This document shows, in pieces, positions 11,037 through 24,017 of a DNA stretch of 64,000 nucleotides. Source of the stretch: Haematobia irritans (lineage: Eukaryota > Arthropoda > Insecta > Diptera > Muscidae); contig NC_134398.1 of assembly GCF_050003625.1 (NCBI RefSeq), forward strand, positions 71,973,635 through 72,037,634. The letters run 5' to 3'. The number at the start of each line of letters is the position of its first letter. The stretch's first letter is position 1. The notes below the pieces were generated by a model. The model ran no database searches. It was not told the origin of the DNA and worked only from the letters and a program-made list of their open reading frames with translations. The translations under genes and the position numbers were made by a program.

Positions 11037-11089
11037 CATTATTTAAATGATTACGAGAAGTAAAATCTGGAAATTTTATATTCAGTTTT

Positions 11090-11605
11090 AGGCAATTTTC
11101 ACGGTCAGTGCGGCTTCTTTACCCTGTCTATTTGGAGGTGAAATCGGTCTATATGGAGGCCTTACTAAATGGACCGATAAAAACTAAATCCGATACTCAT
11201 TTTTGTGAGTCTAAAATACCAGTATATTTGCAATTTCAGGCAAATCGGATAAAAACTACGGTATCTAGAAACCCAAGGAGTTAAATCGGGAGATCGGACT
11301 TATGGGGGCTATACTAAAACATAGACTGATACTCATCGGCACACCTCTTTATGGTCCTAAAATACTTTTAGATTTCAAATTTCAGGCAAATTGGATAAAA
11401 ACTACGGATTTTAGAAGCCCAAGAAGTAAAATCGGGAGGTCGGTCTATATGGTGGCTATATCAAAACATGGACCGATACTCACCGTTTTTAGCGCTACTC
11501 TTTATGGTCCTAACATAACTCCAGATTTCAAATTTCAATTTCAAAGACCCCAAATCGGACATGGTTATATCGTCTTAGAATTTTCCCCGATCAAGAATAT
11601 ATATA
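11090..11605 (-). mobile_element. H2-type (DINE-1/Helentron-like) fragment
   Basis: Carries tandem units of ~150 bp (GGTCTATATGG-GGCTATA ... TCAAAACATGGACCGATACTCA) that recur inverted at 53200-54400 and directly at 29300-29637. It runs into GATCAAGAATATATATA, where a family A copy begins at a TA. The ORF at 11302-11631 is an artefact of the in-phase units. Confidence 0.65.
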
Positions 11606-12224
11606 CACCCTCAAAAAAATCGCTTCTGTAACATATACTCCCAAACACATTTTGCTTCAAGGTATTGCCCAAACATTTATATATTTGATTTCTTCCAATA
11701 TATAATATGTTTGAAAGCATATTGGTCTAAACAATATAATATGTTTGGGTAGTCTAAGTTCCAAACATTATGTATTTTTCCATCGAAATTCAATAATGTT
11801 GTATTCCAAAAAACTATATGTTATTATGTGAACATATAAAATGTTTGGAAACATTTTAAACCCAAAAATATTATATGCTTGCAAGAATTTTCTCCCATAG
11901 AAGATTGTGCTCAATTTTTTTTCGGCCTAATTATATATTCCCTCACATTTTTCTCACTTCCACGAGTTTTTTAGTTCATAGCACCTTTTTCAGTAATACA
12001 AACATTGTAGAAGAAATTATTAAATTTTATAATTTTTTTTAATTTTACCTTTTGCTGGACGGGGATTCGAACAGCGGACCAATGGGCTATGTAGCTGTTA
12101 TGGTCATCAGGAGATAATTATCGTTATAAGTCATATTTATATAGCATAGCTTGCGGCGCCCACAAGCCGATGCAAACATAACATTGTTTAACAACATAAC
12201 ATTGTTAAACATACATATGTTGGC

Positions 12225-12297
12225 GACGTGGAGCCATTGTTGGTACGACCGCCTTGCATGCCAAGGGTCCTGGGTTCGATCCCTGCTTCGACCGACA
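12225..12297 (+). repeat. tRNA-like module in family A
   Basis: GGAGCCATTGTTGGTACGACC (A-box region) and GGGTTCGATCCCTGC (B box), then TTCGACCGACACC. Same module as 6574-6652 but on the plus strand, because this element is inverted. Confidence 0.55.
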
Positions 12298-13027
12298 CCA
12301 TTTTTTTTTATTTTTTTGTTTACATATATTTTTTTACGTATATTCCAAATACGTTCGGAATATCCCGAAAAGGTGTTCAACATTACATACTACTATATTA
12401 ACTTTTTACTACGAAACTGTAAAGTGTGTATTATAAAAGACTTAAATTGAGAAAAGAACAGTGTTTGATATAAACGAAATGGACTGATTTCAAATCATAT
12501 ATTATTTTTTATTGCAAAAATAAAAAAATTGTAACAAAAAAGGGTTTTGTACACAAGTTTGAAATTTTCGAAGAAATTCAAAAAACTCTTACAAAGGAAG
12601 TGAAGTCGAGTAATATATAAATATTTTTCCATCGAATCCTAAAGTTAACGATAACCATTCAAAAGCACATTATATTTAAATTCGAAACAATAATTTTACA
12701 ACCAACACATACATTTAATTAGGTGTGAACAATTGTTTGCTTTCTTTAATAATTTGTTCTAAAGAAAATAAACTTATTCAATTGTTGCTTTGGATCATTC
12801 ACCACCAAGTTATAATACAAAGTTATAATGTTATTCTGGTTTTACCGATGCGAGTTTTGCCGTTAAAATGAGAAATAATTTTAGTGGCAAAACTCAAACT
12901 CAATGTCCGCTTTTATTTTCGAAAGTATCCGTCAACTCCTCTTGGACTACTTATTAATAAAGAGGAACTAAACTTTGTTTTTGTAATGCCCGTAATGTGA
13001 AAATGATAAACAAAACTCATGCTTTTT

Positions 13028-13167
13028 ATACCCTTCACCACTACTGTGGTACAGGGTATAATAAGTTTGTGCATTTGTATGTAACGCCAAGAAGGAAAAG
13101 TCTGAGACCCATCGTTTAGTATACCGATCGTCTTAGAATTAAATTCTGAGTCGATTTAGCGATGTCC

Positions 13168-13217
<50 letters not shown>

Positions 13218-15607
13218 CTGTCTGTTGATGTATTTTTGTGTGCAAAGTACAGCTCGCAGTTTTCGTCCGATTGTCCTAAAATTTGGTATAGGGTCCTGTT
13301 TCGGCTCAAAGACGATCCCTATTGATTTTGGAAAAAATCGGTTCAGATTTAGATATAGCTGCCATATATATTTTTCACCGATCTGGTCATAATTGGCGTG
13401 TATATCAACCGATCTTCCTCAAATTCCATAGATCTGAATATTTTATGACTCTCGAAAAAATTGCAAAATATCAGCCAAATCGGTTCAGATTTAGATATAG
13501 CTCCCATATATAGCATTCACCCGATTTACACTCATTTGCCCACAGAGGCCAATTTTTTGCTCCGATTTAGTTGAAATTTTGCACAGGGAGTAGAATTAGC
13601 ATTGTAGCTATGATTGTCAAATTTGGTTGAAATCGGTTCAGATTTAGATATAGCTCCCATATATAGCTTTCGCCCGATTTACACTCAAATGACCACAGAG
13701 GCCAATTTTTTGCTCCGATTTAGTTGAAATTTTGCACAGGGAGTAGAATTAGCATTGTAGCTATACTTGCCAAATTTGGTTGAAATCGGTTCAGATTTAG
13801 ATATATCTCCCATATATAGCTTTCGCCCGATTTACACTCATATGACCACAGAGGCCAATTTTTAACTCCGATTTAGTTGAAATTTTGCAGAGGGAGTAGA
13901 ATTAGCATTGTAGCTATGCGTGCCAAATTTGGTTGACATTGGTTCAGATTTAGATTTAGCTCCCATATATATGTTTTTCTGATTTCGACCAACATTTTCC
14001 TTGTAAAATCGCCACTGCCTAGTCGAAAAGTTGTAAAAATTACTCTAATTTTCCTAAACTTCTAATACATATATATCGAGCGATAAATCATAAATAAACT
14101 TTTGCGAAGTTTCCTTAAAATTGCTTCAGATTTAAATGTTTCCCATATTTATACCCTTCACCACTACTGTGGTACAGGGTATAATAAGTTTGTGCATTTG
14201 TATGTAACGCCAAGAAGTAGTAATCATAGACCAACCTTTTAGTATACGGATCGGCTTAGAATTAAATTCTGACTCGATTTAGCGATGTCCGTCTGTCTGT
14301 CTGTCTGTCTGTCTGTCTGTTGATGTATTTTTGTGTGCAAAGTACAGCTCGCAGTTTTAGTCCGATTGTCCTAAAATTTGGTATAGGGTCCTGTTTCGGC
14401 TCAAAGACGATACCTATTGATTTTGGAAAAAATCGGTTCAGATTTAGATATAGCTGCCATATATTTTTCACCGATCTGGTCATAATTGGCGTGTATATCA
14501 ACCGATCTTCCTCAAATTCGGTACACCCGAATATGTTATGAGTCTCGAAAAACTTGCAAAATATCAGCCAAATCGGTTCAGATTTAGATATAGCTCCCAT
14601 ATATAGCTTTCGCCCGATTTACACTCATTTGCCCACAGAGGCCATTTTTTTGCTCCGATTTAGTTGAAATTTTGCACAGGGAGTAGAATTAGCGTTGTAA
14701 CTATGCGTGCCAAATTTGCTTGAAATCGGTTCAGATTTGGATATATCTCCCATATAAAGCTTTCGCCCGATTTATACTCATATGACCACAGAGGCCAATT
14801 TTTAACTCCGATTTAGTTGAAATTTTGCACAGGGAGTAGAATTAGTATTGTAACTATGCGTGCCAAATTTGGTTGAAATCGGTTCAGATTTAGATATAGC
14901 TCCCATATATATGTTTTTCTGATTTCGACAAAAATGGTCAAAATACCAACATTTTCCTTGTAAAATCGCCACTGCTTAGTCGAAAAGTTGTAAAAATGAA
15001 TCTAATTTTCTAAACTTCTAATACATATATATCGAGCGATAAATCATAAATAAACTTTTTCGAAGTTTCCTTAAAATTGCTTCAGATTTAAACGTTTCCC
15101 ATATTTTTTTTTTACTAACATTGTGTTCCACCCTAGTGCATTAGCCGACTTAAATTTTGAGTCTATAGATTTTGTAGAAGTCTATCAAATTCTTCCAGAT
15201 CGAGTGATATTTAAATGTATGTATTTAGGACAGACTTTTATATATAGCCCCCAACACATTTGACGGATGTGATATGGTATCGAAAATTTAGATCTACAAA
15301 GTGGTGCAGGGTATAATATAGTCGGCCCCGCCCGACTTTAGACTTTCCTTACTGGTTTTTTACTAAAATTGTGTTCCACCCTAGTGCATTAGCCAACTTA
15401 AATTTTGAGTCTATACATTTTGTAGAAGTCTATCAAATTCTGTCCAAATCGAGTGATATTTATATGTATGTATTTGGGACAAACCTTTATATATAGTCCC
15501 CAACACATTTGACGGATGTGATATGGTATCGAAAATTTAGATCTACAAAGTGGTGCAGGGTATAATATGGTCGGCCCCGCCCGACTTTAGACTTTTCTTA
15601 CTTGTTT
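13028..15607 (-). mobile_element. H1 DINE-1/mini-me-like element with internal duplications
   Basis: One end is CTTCACCACTACTGTGGTAC-AGGGTATAATAAG. The other carries GTCGGC..GCCCGAC, TTTAGACTTT and CTTACTTGTTTT. It has two (GTCT)n tracts (~13162-13224, ~14287-14320) and repeated ~115-bp units with ATCGGTTCAGATTTAGATAT. The first ~1.1 kb is duplicated (13028 and 14152 starts), as is a ~245-bp end segment (~15110 and ~15355). GTCY tracts, internal tandem repeats and hairpin ends are reported for DINE-1/Helentron-associated elements. Insertion in a T-run of the host A element also fits. ORFs at 13162-13513 and 14262-14600 are repeat artefacts. Confidence 0.7.
13162..13224. repeat. (GTCT)n microsatellite of the H1 element
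   Basis: About 15 repeats of GTCT with one interruption; shorter versions occur at 14287, 46898 and 53159, and as GACG/GACA complements near 23090 and 23862. Confidence 0.9.
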
Positions 15608-16116
15608 TAAATGTCTTTTTTCTTGCTTCTTAATGAAATTTCTCTCCGAATACTCATTTTAATCTTTTTACTTAAGCATATACAATTTTTGGCGGTCTTA
15701 TATCACAACATATATATGTTTACTCCAAATTTGTAAATTTATACTTGTTTATATTCACACATAGTATTTTTCCAATCTTTAATGGAATTTTCTTTGTGTA
15801 TATATTTTAAGGCGCCAATTGGTTACTTCCATTCTTTTAATTGCAGCATACTCTGTAGGTCTCTCTTTCTAAACACATATATGTTTATAGTCTATTTCTA
15901 ATTAATATATGTTTGCATCCAATCATATTATATTTACAAACATTTTATGTCCCAAACATAATATGTTCTAACATATTAACATATAGGTCCCAAACATGTT
16001 ATGCCAGTTTATGAACATTATATGCTTGCACTTAAAAATATTGTGTTTAAAAATTTGAGTTCCAAACATATAATTTTTACACCCAAACATATGAAAAACA
16101 GTCTTTTTCGTCCGTG

Positions 16117-16423
16117 TGGATAGTGTGTTGGCTTACAAGCTGTATGGTCCTCGATTCGATTCTCCGTCCAGGCGAAAGATAAAATTTAAAGAAATTATAA
16201 AATAAAGGTGCCAAGGACTAAAAAATTTCGTGGAAGTGGAAATTATGTGAGGGAATGAGCACAATATTCTTTGGAGAAAATTCTTCCAAGCATATAATAT
16301 TTTTGGGCTCAAAATTATCCCAAACATATAATATGTTCACATAAAACGAATATGTCGAATGTCGAAGTCCTGCAAAATATGTTTGGAACATATGTTAGAG
16401 AAGCGATTTTTTTTTGATGGTGC
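16117..16423 (+). mobile_element. 3' fragment of family A
   Basis: Starts inside the plus-strand tRNA-like module (GATAGTGTGTTGGCTTACAA), continues through the motif array and ends GAAGCGATTTTTTTTTGATGG-TG. It is joined head-on to the preceding inverted copy. Confidence 0.7.
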
Positions 16424-16492
16424 ATACATATATGAAATATGTGACATATATACATATCTATGATTAATGACATTGGAAAGTGTTACTTCAAA

Positions 16493-17071
16493 CACTCAAA
16501 AAAAAGTTTACTTGGATCCAAAGATTTTGACCTTCCTTTAAGGATTTTGGTATTGGTTCCGATGCGGGTTCTTTAAAATAAGGAAATTGTTTTGCGACCT
16601 AAATCTAGGATCTATTAAATTAAAATTAGGATACAGATCTCATTTATTGAATTTTCATTCTATTTTTCCGGTATATTGATGAAGCTATTCACGTACAAAC
16701 AAATGCCAGTTTAAAAATCGAAATTATGACGGATATTTCGAAGTAAAATATATTTTCTTAATTCCAAAATAACTTTAAACCAAAGATGCTAAATCCTCAA
16801 AATAAGTCTTAGCCTATATTTGAAGCGTTTTTATCTTAAATCTAAAGATTCAATATTTCAGTTAATTTAAGGACGATTTCTTTAAACCAATAATGTGTTT
16901 CTTTACTTTAAGGAAAATTTGCGTTAGTTTAAAGTCATGCAACTTTAACGAAGGGGCGCAAATTTTCAAAATATGTGTCCTAAATTTAATGAAAAAAATT
17001 TTGAAGCAAAGATTATAAACTTTCTTTTAATTAAAATTTCATTATTTTAAAGAAATTTGTCCTTAATAGTG
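16493..17071 (+). mobile_element. Family F element
   Basis: Starts CACTCAAAAAAAAGTTTAC and ends near CCTTAATAGTG. Interior pieces (TTTGGTATTGGTTCCGA, CTAAATCCTCAAAATAAGTC) are found inverted at 59276-59514 and 62391-62510. No coding potential. The TA flank is not preserved. Confidence 0.55.
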
Positions 17072-17261
17072 TGTAAATAAAAACAATCTAACCTCTATTT
17101 TCGAATTTAGCAGATGAAAATACATAAAATAGTTGCCGCTCATCAAGTGTAAATGAAGCACATTTTATAAATTGTAAACTAGTGTTATATATCGATTTAT
17201 ACCTGCAGTATAAATTACTGAAATTACTTGCGAGTAGAATTGTCAGATGTACTGATTAACT

Positions 17262-17517
17262 TAGTACATGTAGAGGTTTTTGGCAATAGTACTGGTTTTT
17301 GGTTTAATGTGGTTTCTAATTTTTGGACGGTGAACATGGAACATATATGTCGCAACCATGTTATTTTCTCGAATATTATGTATCTGATTTCGGCAACCAT
17401 GCATATGTTTGCCGAGAAAACAACATTTTTGCTACAAAAATGTTTCATGTCCATCGTATATAAATAACATTTTGCTTTTGAAACATGTTTGGGTTGATCA
17501 TATTCCTTCTCTGCGTG
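17262..17517. mobile_element. Diverged family B palindromic MITE
   Basis: The right end GATCATATTCCTTCTCTGCG-TG matches family B. The interior has ATGTTATTTTCTCG / CGAGAAAACAACAT inverted motifs. The left end is decayed. Overlapping ORFs on both strands (17224-17467) arise from the palindrome. Confidence 0.6.
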
Positions 17518-18206
17518 TGTATTTCATTTCGTGTTAGTGCGTGACTTATTAAAATTAAGTAGTGTCACTGTTACATGTAATTATTTTTGTATTTCAATTC
17601 ATTTGTTTTGAAATAAAACAAATATATTTTTAAATAAATTAGAAATTTAAAAGGTTAATATTTATATCACGATCGTTATTTAGCTATATATAAAAGAATA
17701 ATAAGCGCCACTACTTGATGTTTTAAAATCAGTGCTTCAGTTGTTTGGTAAGCAGTTGTTACTGCCCCTCTTCCTTACAATTCTGCTGATAAAGTGCTCC
17801 ATTTTTGGTTGGTAAAGTATTATTTTTTTGTAAAAAATGTATTTGTATTTTTTGAAATGTTAGCGAACTTTCAATTGCAGAACAAAATTTAGCCATATTC
17901 AGGAGTTTTACACGTTCTAGTGGTTGGTTTTTTGTTATTAGTAATCAGTGTAGCCAGTATTTTTCGGGCTCATATCCATAAAATGAAACGCTTTGATCCC
18001 AAAAAGTCCATAATTTAATTTAAAATTCATTAAAAGTTGTGGCAAGTTTTTTGGAAAAAGTAAGAGAATAGGCTCTGCTGTAAATCGTTTATAATTTAAA
18101 AATTGGAAATTATGCTAAAGAAATGAAGATTTCAAGGCACAAAACCAGGAATTGGGTGCTCAAAATATCATCCGATACAAGCTCTTATCAAAATTAATTA
18201 TTGGTA
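17518..18206. other. Gene-free stretch
   Basis: AT-rich, no recognised gene or repeat. Confidence 0.45.
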
Positions 18207-18560
18207 CACCGAAAAAAAAGTTTACTATTTTTTATGAAAAATGAACTAACCCATAGTAAGAATGACCATGATTTGGCGCCAAAGATTTTTTTCATCTAGA
18301 TAAGTTCATGATTTTCTTATAAATTAGTTCATGTATTGCATCGTATTTTAGTTCATTATTTCTATGCTGTGGGAAGAAATACATAAACTCATTCAAAATA
18401 TTCCTGCTATCCGGAAAAATGAACAATTTTTTGGGAAACCTGTATTAAGAAATTGGTTTGAAATAAACTGTTTGTCAGTATAATTTTCAAAACAGTTGAG
18501 AAATTGAAGAATCAAAGGTACAACAAGCCTTTATAAAACTAAGAAATTTTTCGTGTAAAT
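18207..18560 (-). mobile_element. Family E end fragment
   Basis: CACCGAAAAAAAAGTTTAC after TA (18205-18206), then AATGAACTAACCCATAGTAA and GACCATGATTT. This matches, inverted, the right end of the complete E element at 59517-62388. It is truncated internally. Confidence 0.65.
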
Positions 18561-18698
18561 TTTCTATCATGTAAATTTTCTATAACCACCAGTATTTTAT
18601 TTCAAAAAATTATTATTATATTAGACAAAACTATGGCTTATGATATATAATAAAGGAAATATTTTTATTCGTACGTTGGATGCAGTTACTTGTCGGTA

Positions 18699-19656
18699 CA
18701 CGCTCACAAAAAATCGCTTCTGTAACATATACTCCCAAACATATTTTGCTTCAAGCATATATATTTTTGAGTATTGCCCAAACATTTATATGTTTGATCT
18801 CTTCCAATATATAATATGTTTGAAAGCATATTGGTCTAAACAATATATGTTTGGGTAGTCTAATTTCCAAACAAATTCAATAATGTTGTCTTCCAAAAAA
18901 CAATATGTTATTATGTGAACATATAATATGTTTGGAAGCATTTTGCACCCAAAAATATTATATGCTTAAAAAAAATTCTCCCAAACAATATTGTGCTCAA
19001 AATTTTATATATTTATTTATATATTTACAATCATAATGAATTATGAAAATAAACAGGTAATATAGGTGCTAACAACATAGGTTTTCGACCTGAATGCTCA
19101 AAATTTTGTTTCTGCCCAATTGTATATTCCCCCACATCTTTCTCACTTCCACGAGATTTTTTAGTTCTTAGCACCTTTTTCTGTAATACAAACATTGTAG
19201 AAGAAATTATTCAATTGTATGATTTTTTTTATTTTAATTCTACCTTTTGCCGGACGGGGATTCGAACAGCGGACCACACAGTTTGTAAGGATCAAAGAAG
19301 TAGCTGATCAATTGCCCAAGGAAAAATAAAATGTTAATTTTGTAATAACAAGCAACAAACACCAACTTAATTCAATATCGCTCCCTGTTAAATAGCGCTC
19401 CAAGCTACTAAACACATATATGTTTATAGGCTATTTCTAAATTAATATATGTTTGCATCCAAGCATATTATATTTACAAACATTTTATGTCCCAAACATA
19501 ATATGTTCTAACATATTAACATATATGTCCCAAACATGTTATGCTAGTTTATGAACATTATATGCTTGCACTCAAAAATATTGTGTTTAAAAATTTGTGT
19601 TCCAAACATATAATGTTTATAGCCAAACATATGAAAAACAGTATTTTTCATCCGTG
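18699..19656 (-). mobile_element. Family A element, short internally deleted copy
   Basis: Starts CACGCTCACAAAAAATCGC after TA (18697-18698) and ends CATCCGTG before TA (19657-19658). It has the ATATGTTTGG array and a minus-strand remnant of the tRNA-like module at ~19250-19295 (GGGGATTCGAACAGCGGACC). About 0.8 kb shorter than the 5351-7131 copy. Confidence 0.82.
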
Positions 19657-19658
19657 TA

Positions 19659-20476
19659 GTTAATAATTGCTTCTTCAAAAGGGTAATATTCTATGTTATT
19701 AGGACTAAACTAATTAATTTAAATTTCCATGTTTTCTATTCATATGAAAGATATATGATAAGTTGCTATATTCATTGAATTGTTGTCCAATTGAATCGAT
19801 TTTGGCTAACTTTTGTTGGGCGGATTTGTCTTATAAGCATCTGAAATTGCAAAGTTATACAAAATATTATCAAATTCTATCGTACATATTGATTTTTAAC
19901 TTATTTCAAGAGTATTTCCTAGAGACAATAAGGATATCAGCTCAGTTAGCATTAACCAGTAAGAATATTCCAAAAAAATACCATTACAAGGCCTGTATAC
20001 CTGCAAGTGAAAATAATTATTTTTAATAAATTGAAATTTTGGTTTTATTAAAAACGGACAAAATACCGTTTATAGAAAAACTTACCACATTGAAAAATCC
20101 ATCCAGTAGGTACATTATTGGAATCATATCCATGGACTAATGGGACGTTATTGAAATTATTCTCAGAATATATTTGAAATAAAAAATATTCTAAAATTAG
20201 ACATAATTTCCACTTGTCAGCATAGCATTTAGTATTTAAGGAGGATATTAGGGTCGAGTTTAGAGGCTAAAATCACAATTTCCATGATAAGTTTTCTTTA
20301 ATAATCCATTATAAAAAAATAATCTTTATAAAAAACTTGGATTGGGCTATTCTCCATCAAGTTATATTTAAATTTGTATCGAAGACGTATAATTTTATAC
20401 TTTTCTTAGTGATTTATTTTTAATTTTAGCGGCTAAACTCGAACTTAGTACTCACCTGTAGGAATTGCTTTAACAT
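19659..20476. other. Gene-free stretch
   Basis: No recognised gene or repeat. ORF 19763-20026 has no visible domain and low-complexity AT codons. Confidence 0.45.
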
Positions 20477-21675
20477 AAAAACAAGTAAGGAAAATCTAAA
20501 GTCGGGCGGGGCCGACTATATTATACCCTGCACCACTTTGTAGATCTAAATTTTCGATACCATATCACATCCGTCAAATGTGTTGGGTGCTATATATAAA
20601 GGTTTGTCCCAAATACATACATTTAAATATCACTCGATTTAGACACAATTTGATAGACTTTTACAAAATCTATAGACTCAAAATTTAAGTTGGCTAATGC
20701 TCTAGGGTGGAACACAATTTTAGTAAAAAAATATGGGAAACATTTAAATCTGGAGCAATTTTAAGGAAACTTCGCAAAATATATTTATGATTTATCGCTC
20801 GATATATATGTATTAGAAGTTTAGGAAAATTAGAGCCATTTTTACAACTTTTCGACTAAGCAGTGGCGATTTAACAAGGAAAATGTTGGTATTTTGACCA
20901 TTTGTGTCGAAATCACAAAAACATATATATGGGAGCTATATCTAAATCTGAACCGATTTCAATCAAATTTGGCACACATGACTATATTACTAATTGTACT
21001 CCTAGTGCAAAATTTCAACCAAATTGGGCCAAAACTCTGGCTTCTTGGGCCATATAAGTCCATATCGGGCGAAAAATATATATGGAAGCTATATCTAAAT
21101 CTGAACCGATTTCAATCAAATTTGGCACACCTGACTATACTACCACTTGTACTCCTTGTGCAAAATTTAAAGCTAATCGGGATAAAACTCTGGCTTCTGG
21201 GTCCATATATGTCCATATCGGACGAAAGATATAGATGGGAGCTATATCTAAATCTGAATCGATTTCAACCAAATTTCGCACGCATAGCTACAATGCTAAA
21301 TCTACCCCCTGTGCAAAATATCAACCAAATTGGGCCAAAACTCTGGCTTTTAGGACCATATTAGCACATATCGGGCGAAAGATATATATGGGAGCTATAT
21401 CTAAATCTGAACCGATTTCTTCCAAAATCAATAGGGTTCTACTCTGACCCACATTAGGAACATGTGCCAAATTTGAAGGCGATTGAACTTAAATTGCGAC
21501 CTAGACTTTGATCACAAAAATGTGTTCACAGACAGACGGACATGGTTATATCGACTCAGGGACCCACCCTGAGCATTATTGCCAAAGACACCATGTGTCT
21601 ATCTCGTCTCCTTCTGGGTGTTACAAACATATGCACTAACTTATAATACCCCGTTCCACAGTGTGGCGCAGGGTA
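20477..21675 (+). mobile_element. H1 DINE-1/Helentron-like element
   Basis: Starts AAACAAGTAAGG, then a GTCGGGC..GGCCGAC hairpin and TATTATACCCTGCACC. It contains three or four ~150-bp units with GGGAGCTATATCTAAATCTG, then ACAGACAGACGGACATGG, and ends GGCGCAGGGTATAAAT. The 156-codon ORF at 20894-21364 exists because the units stay in phase; its peptide repeats simply mirror the DNA units. Confidence 0.72.
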
Positions 21676-21688
21676 TAAATATAGATTC

Positions 21689-24017
21689 AAACAAGTATAT
21701 ACGGCCGTAAGTTCGGCCAGGCCGAAGCTTATGTACCCTCCATCATGGATTGCGTAGAAACTTCTTCTAAACACTGCCATCCACAATCGAATTACTTAAG
21801 TTGCGGTAACGCTTGCCGATGGCAAGGTATCTTAAAACCTCCTTACACCGTCTTCTAAATTGTATGTAAGTCCATACGTGGTATATATTAAATCAAAAAA
21901 GATCGATCCAATACTTATATAATTCAGTTTGACAAAGTAGACATACAATTTTGACAAAATTTTCTACAGAAATAAAATTTTAACAAAATTTTCTATAGAA
22001 ATAAACTTTTGACAAAATTTTCTATAGAAATAAAATCTTGGTAGATTATTTGTGGCTCGAGTGGCAACCATGATTATGAACCGAATAAAATTTGAACAAA
22101 ATTTTCTATAGAAATAAAATTTTGACAAAATTGTCTATAGAAATAAAATTTTGACAAAATTTTCTATAGAAATAAAATTTTGAAAATGACGAAAATTTTA
22201 TTATGAACCGAATAAAATTTTAACAAAATTTTCTCTAGAAATACAATTTTGACAAAATTTTCTATAGAAATAAAATTTTGACAAAATTTTCTATAGAAAT
22301 AAATTTTTGGTAGATTATTTTTGGCTCTAGTGGCAACCATGATTATGAACCGATATGGACCAATTTTTGTGTGATTGGACCAATTTTGGTATGGTTGTTA
22401 GCGACCATATACTAACACCACGTTCCTAATTTGAACCGGATCGGATGAATTTTGCCCCTCCAAGAGGCTCCTGAGGTCAAATCTGGAGAACGTTTTATAT
22501 GGGGGCTATATATAATTATGGACCGATATGGACCAATTCTGGCACGGTTGTTAAAGATCATATACTATCACCATGTTCCAAATTACAACCGGCTTGGATG
22601 AAATTTGCTTCTGTTTTAGGCTCCGCAAGCCAAACCTGGGTATCGGTTTATATGGGGGCTATATATAATTATGGACCGATGTGGACCAATTTTTGCATGA
22701 TTGTTAGAGACCATATACCAACACCATGTACCAAATTTCAGCCTGATCGGATGAAATTTGCTTCTCTTTTAGGCTCCGCAAGCCAAATCTGGGGATCGGT
22801 TTATATGGGGGCTATATATAATTATGAACCGATGTGGACCAATTTTTGCATGGTTGTTAGAGACCATATACCAACACCATGTACCAAATTTCAGCCGGAT
22901 CGGATGAAATATGCTTCTGTTAGAGGCTCCACAAGCCAAATCTGAGGGTCCCTTTATATGGGGGCTATACGTAAAAGTGGACCGATATGGCCCATTTTCA
23001 ATACCATCCGACCTACATCGATAACAACTACTTGTGCCAAGTTTGAAGTCGATAGCTTGTTTCTTTCGGAAGTTAGCGTGATTTCAACAGACGGACGGAC
23101 GGACGGACATGCTTAGATCGACTCAGAATGTCACCACGACCCATAATATATATACTTTATGGGGTCTTAGAGCAATATTTCGATGTGTTACAAACGGAAT
23201 GACAAAGTTAATATACCCCCATCCTATGATGGAGGGTATAAAAACTGGTTGCATCTCCAACCTGTGATCCAGATGTAGAATAAATATAGATCATCCTATT
23301 ACCACCATCCTATTACCGGTTGTTAGGGACCATATACCAACACCATGTACCAAATTTCAGCCTGATCGGATGAAATATGCTTCTCTTAGAGGCTCCGGAA
23401 GCCAAATCTGGGGAACGGTTTATATGGCGGCTATATATAATTATGGACCGATGTGGACCAATTTTTGCATGGCTGTTAGAGACCATATACCAACACCATG
23501 TACCAAATATCAGCCGGATCGGATGAAATTTGCTTCTCTTTTAGGCTCCGCAATCCAAATCTGGGGATCGGTTTATATGGGGGCTATATATAATTATGGA
23601 CCGATGTGGACCAATTTTTGCATGGTTGTTAGAGACCATATACCAACACCATGTACCAAATTTCAGCCGGATCGGATGAAATATGCTTCTGTTAGAGGCT
23701 CCACAAGCCAAATCTGAGGGTCCCTTTATATGGGGGCTATACGTAAAAGTGGACCGATATGGCCCATTTTCAATACCATCCGACCTACATCGATAACAAC
23801 TACTTGTGCCAAGTTTGAAGTCGATAGCTTGTTTCTTTCGGAAGTTAGCGTGATTTCAACAGACGGACGGACGGACGGACATGCTTAGATCGACTCAGAA
23901 TGTCACCACGACCCATAATATATATACTTTATGGGGTCTTAGAGCAATATTTCGATGTGTTACAAACGGAATGACAAAGTTAATATACCCCCATCCTATG
24001 ATGGAGGGTATAAAAAC
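21689..24017 (+). mobile_element. H2 element with minisatellite, tandem units and duplicated 3' part
   Basis: Starts AACAAGTATATACGG, then TTCGGCC-A-GGCCGAA (hairpin) and ATGTACCCTCCATCATGG. It continues with a 28-29-bp minisatellite, ~150-bp units (TATATAATTATGGACCGATG), GACGGACGGACGGACATGC, and a tail GATGGAGGGTATAAAAA. The tail occurs twice because of a 772-bp duplication. ORFs at 22499-22945 and 23370-23717 are artefacts of the tandem units. Confidence 0.7.
21945..22312. repeat. Minisatellite, 28-29-bp units
   Basis: Nine to ten copies of TTTTGACAAAATTTTCTATA-GAAATAAAA with point differences, split by two copies of a longer spacer containing GTGGCAACCATGATTATGAA. Confidence 0.9.

Larger units (their letters stand above)
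11606..16116 (-). mobile_element. Family A element, minus orientation, split by nested H1
   Basis: Begins CACCCTCAAAAAAATCGC after TA at 11604-11605. It carries the dense ATATGTTTGG array and tRNA-like pieces (minus-strand remnant ~12050-12105, plus-strand module 12225-12297), and is interrupted at a T-run near 13027. It resumes at ~15608 and finishes in GAAAAACAGTC..CCGTG at 16116. Beyond it another A fragment starts abruptly, so the right flank is not clean. Confidence 0.8.

Noticed and set aside
12151..12450. Overlapping ORFs on both strands near a tRNA-like module
   Set aside because: Interior of family A; frames not kept in other copies.
20894..21447. 156-codon ORF with repeated LYLNLNRFQ units
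   Set aside because: The peptide repeats follow the ~150-bp DNA units of the H1 element, and the same units elsewhere are not open.
22499..23717. ORFs with repeated YNYGPMWTNF units (also 48179-48779)
   Set aside because: In-phase tandem units of H2; no start context or domain.
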